Shown here: in pieces, positions 1-5,055 of the stretch
How positions within the stretch are numbered: the stretch's first letter is position 1
How the letters are laid out: each line of letters starts with the position of its first letter
Assembly (NCBI GenBank): GCA_946187025.1
Contig: CAMHPM010000151.1
Span: forward strand, 1-5,055
DNA: 5,055 bases
Source of the DNA: an uncultured Prevotellaceae bacterium
GTDB taxonomy: Bacteria > Bacteroidota > Bacteroidia > Bacteroidales > Bacteroidaceae
Reading direction: 5' to 3'
Notes under the pieces: generated by a model
The model's input: the letters and a program-made list of their open reading frames with translations, nothing else
Database searches by the model: none
Told to the model about the DNA's origin: nothing
Position numbers and translations under genes: made by a program

Positions 1-588
1 CGAAAACACATCGACAATGCTACCACGCATAGCAAACTGACCAGGCTCATAAACATAGTCGGCACGAACAAATCCGAGAGCAAACAGACGTTCCTCAAGT
101 TCAGTCACATCGAGCATGTCGCCCAGATTTATTGTCAGCGAATGCTCGGCCAGCTCATCCTTGGCCACAACCATCTCGGCCAACGACTCAGGGTAGGCAA
201 CTATAACAATGCCGTTATCCTGCCCAGCGGCCGAAGGTGTGGAAAGCCTCGTCAACACATTGGTTCTCAGTATTTCGTTGGCTTCGTCACGCTGATTATA
301 TTTTATGGCACGCTTATACGACGAAGGGAAGAACATCACACCATCGTCGCCAAGCATCTGGGTCAGATCGTGATAGAAATATGCTGCGGTTTCCTCATCG
401 TCCATCACACACAGCATGGTGCCAGGCACCCCACCCGACCTGCGCAACACAGCACATACCAATGCAGTGGCCGATCCCACGAGACCGGTCACTTGTATAT
501 CCGACTTGCGATGACGTATAGCATCACTCAGTCGTTTGACATCTGCACACGATGCCAACAATTTAAGTATTTGGGAAGTGTCTGCCAC
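1..588 (-). CDS. mfd: Transcription-repair coupling factor Mfd, N-terminal part (3' end outside window)
   Basis: Mfd is a cytoplasmic ATP-dependent DNA translocase that removes RNA polymerase stalled at lesions and recruits UvrA for nucleotide excision repair. I translated 196 uninterrupted codons running off the left edge. They cover only the N-terminal region, which in this family contains the UvrB-like module; the RNAP-binding and helicase domains lie outside. Recognisable family segments are YFYHDLTQ (residues 70-77), FFPSSYKRAIKY (86-97), NEILRTNVLTRL (104-115) and DYVYEPGQFAMRGSIVDVF (177-195). The last is the typical 'YxxGxFxxRGxIxDVF' block shared with UvrB. The chosen start is GTG at 588-586: TAA stops lie in frame just upstream (600-598 and 609-607), there is no in-frame ATG before about residue 58, and the N-terminus lines up with remembered Bacteroides Mfd proteins. 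No Shine-Dalgarno is visible, which is normal for this phylum. A 53-aa ORF ends 18 nt upstream. Identity is secure; the exact start is less so, with TTG codons 10 and 11 as alternatives. Confidence 0.93.
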   Translation of the reverse strand, partial: MADTSQILKLLASCADVKRLSDAIRHRKSDIQVTGLVGSATALVCAVLRRSGGVPGTMLCVMDDEETAAYFYHDLTQMLGDDGVMFFPSSYKRAIKYNQRDEANEILRTNVLTRLSTPSAAGQDNGIVIVAYPESLAEMVVAKDELAEHSLTINLGDMLDVTELEERLFALGFVRADYVYEPGQFAMRGSIVDVFS

Positions 589-606
589 TGTCTCTGATTA
601 TGAGGG

Positions 607-768
607 TTAAGCAGTGGGACGGAAATCACGAGCAAACAGTCGCAAAAATGACAATGTATCTTCTCCGGCATGTAACATAGTCATGCCATCAAGTTCTGTT
701 ATCGGATCGACATCATCCGACCAAGACTGGGAGTTTAATGTTGAGTCGATTAGAGTAAAATCCATCAT
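607..768 (-). CDS. Possible small protein of 53 aa, unknown function, directly upstream of mfd
   Basis: I do not recognise this ORF. It opens with two ATG codons (768-766, 765-763) and ends at TAA 609-607. The protein is acidic in its first two thirds (DDVDPITELDG, residues 18-28). It ends in a short hydrophobic and basic stretch, LSFLRLFARDFRPTA (39-53), which could form an amphipathic helix. There is no signal peptide, membrane segment or metal-binding motif. It is in the same frame as mfd; two TAA stops and 18 nt separate it from the mfd GTG, so translation could be coupled. It follows the AT-rich intergenic stretch, where a leading gene would be expected. From unverified memory, short Bacteroidales hypothetical proteins with a similar 'FhRxFAR' ending are common. 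Alternatives are a leader peptide or a chance ORF within the mfd 5' UTR. The ORF is too short for its length to be convincing on its own. Confidence 0.45.
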   Translation of the reverse strand: MMDFTLIDSTLNSQSWSDDVDPITELDGMTMLHAGEDTLSFLRLFARDFRPTA

Positions 769-916
769 AGGCAAATAGTAGCTTTTATTGAAAGTTGCAA
801 TTTGTAATTATCAATTATAAAAACGACAACTACCTACTTTTTATTTTGTACGAACGAAACTTTTTTTCATAACAACAGAATAAAACTATAAATGCAAGCA
901 CACAAAGACACCACGA
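769..916 (-). promoter_or_regulatory. AT-rich intergenic region with candidate promoter for the small ORF and mfd
   Basis: This gene-free stretch between the glgP terminator and the 53-aa ORF must contain the promoter for the leftward mfd unit if mfd is transcribed separately. I compared it with the Bacteroidetes sigma-ABfr consensus (TTTG near -33, TAnnTTTG near -7). There is no perfect match. Candidate A, read on the minus strand, is TTG at 800-798, 17 nt, then TACTATTTG at 780-772. It has one extra base between TA and TTTG and would start transcription close to the first ATG of the small ORF. Candidate B is TTG at 829-827, 20 nt, then TACAAATTG at 806-798. It has good spacing but a poorer -7 box. 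I see no riboswitch-like structure or further gene in this stretch. Confidence 0.35.
801..821. repeat. AT-rich near-perfect inverted repeat in the intergenic region
   Basis: Arms TTTGTAATT (801-809) and AATTATAAA (813-821) are separated by ATC. Eight of nine positions pair by Watson-Crick rules and the ninth is G with T, so the arms form a 9-bp hairpin in RNA of plus-strand sense only. As duplex DNA it is a near-palindrome that could bind a dimeric regulator. It overlaps the candidate promoter elements for the mfd unit. In DNA this AT-rich such palindromes also occur by chance, and no regulator family can be named. Confidence 0.3.
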
Positions 917-960
917 GACAAACAAAGCCATCCGCATGACACCAAGTCAGCGGATGGCCT
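917..960 (-). terminator. Rho-independent terminator of the glycogen synthase-glgP unit
   Basis: On the minus strand a GC-rich hairpin lies about 40 nt past the glgP stop codon. Its outer stem is 9 perfect base pairs (GCCATCCGC with GCGGATGGC; plus-strand arms 927-935 and 950-958). An inner 4-bp stem, TGAC with GTCA (937-940, 946-949), is separated from the outer stem by one bulged base at 936. The loop is 5 nt. In the leftward direction the stem is followed by TTTGTTTGTC, a broken but U-rich tract. In the rightward direction only CTTT follows, so it is mainly a leftward terminator. Position and shape fit the end of the glgP transcript and imply that mfd uses another promoter. The 40 nt between glgP and the stem show nothing else. 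Confidence 0.85.
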
Positions 961-1000
961 TTAAGACATGTTGAGTTCAATATAAACTGTTATGCGTAAA

Positions 1001-3574
1001 TCAGTTGAACCACTTCACATAGCAGAAGTCCTGGCGGTGTGGCAGGTCGGCATTCTTAGGATACATGCGGTAAGCAACCTTTATGTCGCCCGCAACCTCG
1101 ACTGTGTGGGTGCCTTGGAAGGTGAATATGTTGCCTTCGCGGCGTACCACCTGCAGTGGCTCTACCTGCGACACATGGAGCTTAGCTTCTTTGTCGGCAC
1201 GCAGGCACACAAGTTCTACGCCCACAACGTCGTCAAGTCCTTGCTCATCTACATTGATTGTTATGTTATAAACCTTACCGGTCATAACATTGCCAGCAAT
1301 CAGTGCAGGGTCTTTCTCACTCGAAACAACGTGGATGCTATCCCAGCGCTCAGCCACCAGTTCCTTCCAACGAGCTATCTCGCGTGCCTTCTGGCAGTTG
1401 TTGGCAAAGAGCACCTTGGCACGAGCAGCCAACGGATTGTAGAACTTAGAGTAATAGTCGTCGAGCTGACGCTTCATGGTGTAGTGAGGAGCAATCTGTG
1501 CTATAGAGTTCTTCACAGTCTTTATCCAGCCTTCGCTGTAGCCCTTCTCGTTCTTAGCATAGTAGAGCGGGAGTATCTCGTTCTCGAGCAGAGAGTAGAT
1601 AGTTGCAGCGTCGAGTTGGTCTTGCTGATCCTGATTCTGGTAGGTGCGCTTCTCGGTGAGAGCCCATCCTGCGCCTTCGCGATAGCCCTCAAGCCACCAG
1701 CCATCAAGTACAGAGAGGTTTACAACACCGTTCATCAGAGCCTTTTCGCCTGATGTACCCGATGCCTCGAGCGGACGCGTAGGTGTATTCATCCAGATAT
1801 CCACACCTGTTACAAGGCGTCGTGCGAGCTTCATGTCGTAGTTCTCAAGGAAGATAATCTTGCCGAGGAACTCAGGACGGCGGCTTATCTCGTAAATCTT
1901 CTTGATAAGACCTTGTCCACCACCATCGGCAGGGTGAGCCTTACCAGCAAAGAGGAACTGAACCGGATAGTCAGGGTTGTTGACAATCTTTGCCAGACGA
2001 TCGAGGTCGGAGAAGAGCAGGTGAGCACGCTTATATGTTGCAAAACGGCGTGCAAAACCAATAGTAAGTGCATCAGGACTTATCTTCTGCAGGATTGAAA
2101 CGATGCGCGATGGGTCGCCCTGGTTCTTCAGCCAGTCTTCGCGGAACTGCTGCTTGATGTAGTCAACCAGTTTCACCTTCAGTTCTTTGCGAGTCTTCCA
2201 TATCTCTTCGTCAGGCACATTATAGATGCTTTCCCAGAGCTTGGCATTGCTCTGATCGTGGTAATAGCTCTTTGGCAGATACTTGCCATAGAGTTCCTTC
2301 CATTCGGTAGCACTCCATGTAGGGAAGTGAACACCGTTGGTTACGTAACCCACGTTGTCAAGCTCTTCTGGGAAGTATCCTTTCCAAATGCCGGAGAACA
2401 TATCTTTTGATACCTTGCCGTGGAGCCAGCTCACACCGTTGACCCACGAACTGGTGTTGCATGCGAATGTTGACATGCAGAAACGCTCGCCATGGTCTTC
2501 AGGGTTGATGCGTCCCATGCCCATGAAATCGTCCCAACCGATACCGAGCATCTGTGGATAACAGCTCATGTATTTGCTGAAGAGACCTTCGTCGAAATAG
2601 TCGTGACCGGCTGGTACTGGTGTATGAACAGTATAGAGTGACGATGTGCGTACAAGTTCGAGTGCTTCGTTGAATGTGAATCCTTGCTTCACATAGTCAA
2701 CGAGACGCTGAACATTGCACAATGCGGCATGACCCTCGTTACAGTGATATATGTCGGGCTTAATGCCGAGTTTCTGCAGAGTCAGCACTCCACCGATACC
2801 GAGCAGAATCTCTTGCTTCAGGCGGTTCTCCCAGTCGCCACCATAGAGTGAGTGGGTGATAGAGCGGTCGAACTCGCTGTTGAGTTCGTTGTCAGTATCG
2901 AGCAGATAGAGCTTCACACGTCCAACGTTCACTCTCCACACGTATGCATGTACTGTGTAGTTGTTGTATGGAACGTCGATTACCATCGGTTCGCCGTTTG
3001 CGTCGTTCTGACGTTCGATAGGCAGCTGCGCAAAGTTCTGAGCTTCATAGTTGGCAACTTGCTGTCCATCCATCGACAATGTCTGGGTGAAGTAGCCGAA
3101 ACGGTAGAGGAAACCTACTGCCGTCATACGTACATTTGAGTCGGATGCCTCCTTGATATAGTCACCAGCAAGTATTCCAAGTCCTCCTGAATAGATCTTA
3201 AGTACATGGCTCAAACCGTATTCCATACACAGGTATGCCACTGACGGGCGTTTCTGGTCGGGCTCAACGTCCATGTATGTACGGAATTCCTTGTACACTT
3301 TGTTCATCATAGTAATGAACTTCTTGTCTTCTGCCAACTGCTCGAGGCGTTTGTAGTTGATGCGTGAGAGCATGAGCACGGGGTTTTGGTTCACGTCGTG
3401 CCACAGTTGCTCGTCCATAGCTTTGTAGAGTTCTTTGGCTTCGTGACTCCAAGCCCACCACATGTTGTGGGCAATTTCGTTCAGAGGCATGAGTGCCTCG
3501 GGCAATGATGTGTTGACTGTAACGTCGCGCCAATTAGGGTTGTTGGCGTTGCTTGCTTTAATTCTCATAGTCAT
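1001..3574 (-). CDS. glgP: Alpha-glucan (glycogen/maltodextrin) phosphorylase, GT35, DUF3417 subfamily
   Basis: This PLP-dependent cytoplasmic enzyme cleaves the terminal alpha-1,4 bond of glycogen or maltodextrin with phosphate, giving glucose-1-phosphate. The 857-aa ORF is intact and of normal length for the bacterial and archaeal 'alpha-glucan family phosphorylase' branch, which has an N-terminal DUF3417 region (about residues 20-135, with LPEALMPLNEIAHNMWWAW at 24-42) instead of the regulatory N-terminus of animal phosphorylases. Catalytic-core motifs include YSGGLGILAGDYIKEASD (128-145), HCNEGHAAL (277-285), HTPVPAGHD (317-325), TNGVH (412-416), GFARRFATYKRAHLL (506-520) and EASGTSGEKALMNG (602-615). 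Lys611 in the last is the expected PLP-binding lysine. DGWWLEGYREGAGWA (624-638) completes the active site. No key residue appears missing. The ATG at 3574 lies 16 nt after the synthase stop codon. ATG at 3568 (protein starting MRIKASN) is an equally likely start and fits remembered relatives better. It forms an operon with the glycogen synthase upstream and ends before a strong terminator. Confidence 0.96.
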   Translation of the reverse strand: MTMRIKASNANNPNWRDVTVNTSLPEALMPLNEIAHNMWWAWSHEAKELYKAMDEQLWHDVNQNPVLMLSRINYKRLEQLAEDKKFITMMNKVYKEFRTYMDVEPDQKRPSVAYLCMEYGLSHVLKIYSGGLGILAGDYIKEASDSNVRMTAVGFLYRFGYFTQTLSMDGQQVANYEAQNFAQLPIERQNDANGEPMVIDVPYNNYTVHAYVWRVNVGRVKLYLLDTDNELNSEFDRSITHSLYGGDWENRLKQEILLGIGGVLTLQKLGIKPDIYHCNEGHAALCNVQRLVDYVKQGFTFNEALELVRTSSLYTVHTPVPAGHDYFDEGLFSKYMSCYPQMLGIGWDDFMGMGRINPEDHGERFCMSTFACNTSSWVNGVSWLHGKVSKDMFSGIWKGYFPEELDNVGYVTNGVHFPTWSATEWKELYGKYLPKSYYHDQSNAKLWESIYNVPDEEIWKTRKELKVKLVDYIKQQFREDWLKNQGDPSRIVSILQKISPDALTIGFARRFATYKRAHLLFSDLDRLAKIVNNPDYPVQFLFAGKAHPADGGGQGLIKKIYEISRRPEFLGKIIFLENYDMKLARRLVTGVDIWMNTPTRPLEASGTSGEKALMNGVVNLSVLDGWWLEGYREGAGWALTEKRTYQNQDQQDQLDAATIYSLLENEILPLYYAKNEKGYSEGWIKTVKNSIAQIAPHYTMKRQLDDYYSKFYNPLAARAKVLFANNCQKAREIARWKELVAERWDSIHVVSSEKDPALIAGNVMTGKVYNITINVDEQGLDDVVGVELVCLRADKEAKLHVSQVEPLQVVRREGNIFTFQGTHTVEVAGDIKVAYRMYPKNADLPHRQDFCYVKWFN

Positions 3575-3590
3575 TATTTACTTATTGAGT

Positions 3591-4214
3591 TTATTCTATT
3601 CGTTTGTTACGTTTGGTAAGTGCAATGTCGTATGCTTTGTAGTAGTTTTCGATGAAATGTTGCCACAATGCCTTCTCGGCAATTGCAGCCGCATTTGCTC
3701 TAATTTTCTTTATCTGTGATGGAGTGAGATTTGTGAATTCGAGTATCGTATTCTTTATCTCATCGGCCGCTTCCGCAAAGTTGTTGTCGGTGCGATGAAT
3801 GGTTTTGACGCCATCAGCCAGCTGGCTGTAACGTCCGCATAGTGTATTTACCCACAATCCGAAACCTGCGAGATCGGTTGTGATGCATGGCACATGGAAT
3901 GCTACGCTCTCGGTCGGGGTATAGCCCCACGGTTCATAGTAGGATGGATATATGCATAGGTCGTTACCAGTCAGCAAGTCGTAGTAGTGCATATTGAATA
4001 TACCATCGTTGCCGTCAAGGTAGCATGGCACGAAGATTACTTTGACACGCTCATTTTCCCGGTTGTGCATATCGAGCCAATTCATCTGTCCCAGCACCAT
4101 GTCCTGGTCTTGATTGTGGAGTTCGTGCGTAATGCGTGGGTCACTGCTTGGCACAGTCTGCTGTTGTTTTGAGGCCAGTCGCTTTTGCAAGTCGATGCGC
4201 GGACCCTCACCCAT
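3591..4214 (-). CDS. GT3 glycogen synthase, C-terminal part (after frameshift)
   Basis: This frame holds the C-terminal half of a GT3-family glycogen synthase, which transfers glucose from a nucleotide sugar to the non-reducing end of an alpha-1,4-glucan. The diagnostic block YPSYYEPWGYTPTE (residues 89-102 from the ATG at 4214) closely matches eukaryotic glycogen synthase; Glu94 and Glu102 are the conserved acidic residues, and ITTDLAGFGLWV (111-122) follows. VKVIFVPCYLDGNDG (57-71) is also typical. Homology starts right at GEGPRIDLQKRL, which continues the VPAWV segment of the upstream frame. The ATG is therefore probably fortuitous, lying inside the codons for Pro-Ala-Trp. Alone, this 207-aa piece lacks the N-terminal half and part of the C-terminal Rossmann domain, so it should be inactive. 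The C-terminal helix has only Lys169, Lys170 and Arg172 where eukaryotic enzymes carry an arginine cluster for glucose-6-phosphate activation. The symbol glgA is avoided because it denotes the unrelated GT5 family. Confidence 0.85.
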   Translation of the reverse strand: MGEGPRIDLQKRLASKQQQTVPSSDPRITHELHNQDQDMVLGQMNWLDMHNRENERVKVIFVPCYLDGNDGIFNMHYYDLLTGNDLCIYPSYYEPWGYTPTESVAFHVPCITTDLAGFGLWVNTLCGRYSQLADGVKTIHRTDNNFAEAADEIKNTILEFTNLTPSQIKKIRANAAAIAEKALWQHFIENYYKAYDIALTKRNKRIE

Positions 4215-5055
4215 GCCGGTACGTTGATGAATACGAGTACATTACGTTCGAGTTTGTCGTCGAGTCGCAGCCGGTTAAGGGCCTCGATGAGCATATCAAT
4301 GCCTTTGTTCTTGAACTCATAACGTCCGCCTGTACCGATTATGATCGTCGAATCGTCGAGTTGTGTGCCCATCAGTTTGTTTGCCACGTTGAGCATGACA
4401 CGGCGAGCCTTGCGTCGTGCATCTGTAAACGGCTTGCCTGCATGTGGCACGAAATCGTTTTCGAAACCGTTGGTCAGCACGGCATCCACCGGTTTGTCGA
4501 GCAGTTCGCGACATTCGGTTGCCGTGATGTCGCTCACAGTTGTGAAGCAATCGACATGCATGGCCGTCTGTTTCTCTATCGAGTGTTTCGACTGCATGTT
4601 GAGTTCTTCGGCCATCTGGTCGCCATTGTATGCCCACAGATAGTCGTAAAGTGGCTTGTTGTTTCCAGCGATGCTGCGGCCTATACTTGTAGCATGTGTC
4701 GTAAATATGGTTGCCACCTGTGGCACAGCCTGCTGCAAATACAGTGCACCGAGACATGTCATCCACTCGTGAGCCTGGAACACGACATTGTCGTCGGCTG
4801 TGAGTTTGAAGAATCGGTAGTAGCTTTCCACCACCCGTCCTGCACCATATGCAAACATCGATGCTTCGTCGTAGTCGCCATAGGCATGTAGCGAATCGAC
4901 CTGATAGTGTTGCCATGCCCATGAATAGATTTCGTTCTTATTATTATAAAAAGGTGTGAAGTCGAGCAATACGGCAATCGGTTCGCCTGGTATTTGCCAG
5001 CGTCCTACTCTTATTTTCAGTCCTTCGGCTTCGGCCTGCTTGCGCCATGCCGACA
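4082..5055 (-). CDS. GT3 glycogen synthase, N-terminal part (5' end outside window; frame lost after about 4208)
   Basis: The first full codon is 5053-5051 and the frame is open from the window edge. Numbering from that codon, I see SAWRKQAEAEGLKIRVGRW (1-19), DFTPFY (31-36), DSLHAYGDYDEASMFAYG (53-70), HEW (95-97), FTTHATSIGRS (117-127), CFTTVSDITATE (169-180), TNGFE (194-198) and GRYEFKNKGID (243-253). This order and wording fit GT3 glycogen synthases, which are best known in fungi and animals but also present in Bacteroidetes. After VFINVPAWV (274-282) homology stops. The remaining 41 residues to the TGA at 4084-4082 are out-of-frame sequence, while the real continuation lies in the next frame from about 4208. 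About 60-70 N-terminal residues are probably missing beyond the right edge, estimated from the family's usual length. The likely donor is UDP-glucose, as in other GT3 enzymes, but bacterial members are less certain. It is co-oriented with glgP. Confidence 0.87.
   Translation of the reverse strand, partial: SAWRKQAEAEGLKIRVGRWQIPGEPIAVLLDFTPFYNNKNEIYSWAWQHYQVDSLHAYGDYDEASMFAYGAGRVVESYYRFFKLTADDNVVFQAHEWMTCLGALYLQQAVPQVATIFTTHATSIGRSIAGNNKPLYDYLWAYNGDQMAEELNMQSKHSIEKQTAMHVDCFTTVSDITATECRELLDKPVDAVLTNGFENDFVPHAGKPFTDARRKARRVMLNVANKLMGTQLDDSTIIIGTGGRYEFKNKGIDMLIEALNRLRLDDKLERNVLVFINVPAWVRVRASTCKSDWPQNNSRLCQAVTHALRTNSTIKTRTWCWDR
4204..4219 (-). other. Frameshift site within the glycogen synthase gene
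   Basis: Read on the minus strand, CCG GCA TGG GTG (4219-4208) encodes the family segment Pro-Ala-Trp-Val. The continuation Glu-Gly-Pro-Arg-Ile-Asp-Leu is encoded from GAG at 4208-4206, in a frame that requires one more base between 4211 and 4208, or a -1 slip. Adding a single base after GT (4210-4209) gives an unbroken reading of PAWVEGPRIDLQKRL. There is no long homopolymer, only GGG runs at 4212-4210 and 4206-4204, and no canonical X-XXY-YYZ slippery heptamer. A one-base deletion, either genuine or a consensus error, explains it most simply. Both flanking frames otherwise keep their conserved motifs and contain no other stops. Confidence 0.85.

Noticed and set aside
142..597. 151-aa open frame on the plus strand
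   Set aside because: It lies antisense to the clearly recognisable Mfd coding sequence, has no recognisable motif, and reads as the complement of mfd codons.
927..958. CRISPR repeat, attachment site or insertion sequence end
   Set aside because: The inverted repeat occurs once, has no transposase or direct repeats beside it, and sits exactly where the glgP terminator is expected with a U-rich tail.
992..1753. 253-aa open frame on the plus strand opposite the glgP 3' end
   Set aside because: The opposite strand encodes conserved phosphorylase sequence including the PLP region. The plus-strand product is low in motifs and starts inside the terminator-proximal spacer; it is a shadow of glgP codon bias.
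4204..4219. Phase-variable repeat tract as the cause of the frameshift
   Set aside because: Only three-base G runs are present, with no homopolymer or short tandem repeat long enough for slipped-strand switching.
4136..4891. 251-aa open frame on the plus strand opposite the glycogen synthase
   Set aside because: It is antisense to GT3 motifs, is cysteine- and histidine-rich as expected for the complement of this codon usage, and shows no recognisable family.
4317..4922. 201-aa minus-strand open frame overlapping the synthase in another frame
   Set aside because: It is composed of Arg, Cys and His-rich out-of-frame translation, while the alternative frame over the same bases carries GT3 motifs. 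It does not correspond to the frame needed to repair the frameshift.

Overview
The window comes from a member of the Bacteroidales, most likely Prevotellaceae or Muribaculaceae. The reasons are protein similarity recalled from memory: a Bacteroidetes-type Mfd N-terminus, a eukaryote-like GT3 glycogen synthase beside a DUF3417-type alpha-glucan phosphorylase, the absence of Shine-Dalgarno sequences, and AT-rich intergenic DNA between genes of roughly balanced GC. The assignment below order level is a guess. Every gene I can support lies on the minus strand, so the biological order runs from high to low coordinates.

Layout. Positions 5055-3591 hold a GT3-family glycogen synthase. It is cut at its 5' end by the window edge and broken into two overlapping reading frames by a one-base discrepancy near 4208-4213. 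After a 16-nt gap comes an intact 857-aa alpha-glucan phosphorylase (glgP, 3574-1001). A strong rho-independent terminator at about 917-960 closes this two-gene unit. Positions 769-916 are AT-rich and non-coding. They hold a near-palindrome and weak promoter-like elements. A 53-aa ORF of unknown function (768-607) follows. It lies 18 nt ahead of, and in the same frame as, the N-terminal 196 codons of mfd (588 to beyond the left edge), which appears to start with GTG.

Function. The synthase builds alpha-1,4-glucan and the phosphorylase releases glucose-1-phosphate from it, so the right-hand unit is a storage-polysaccharide turnover operon. Mfd is an unrelated housekeeping gene for transcription-coupled DNA repair, in a separate transcription unit.

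Nothing here looks like a new mobile, defence or CRISPR system. The points most worth a second look are the frameshift in the synthase and the small ORF placed directly before mfd.
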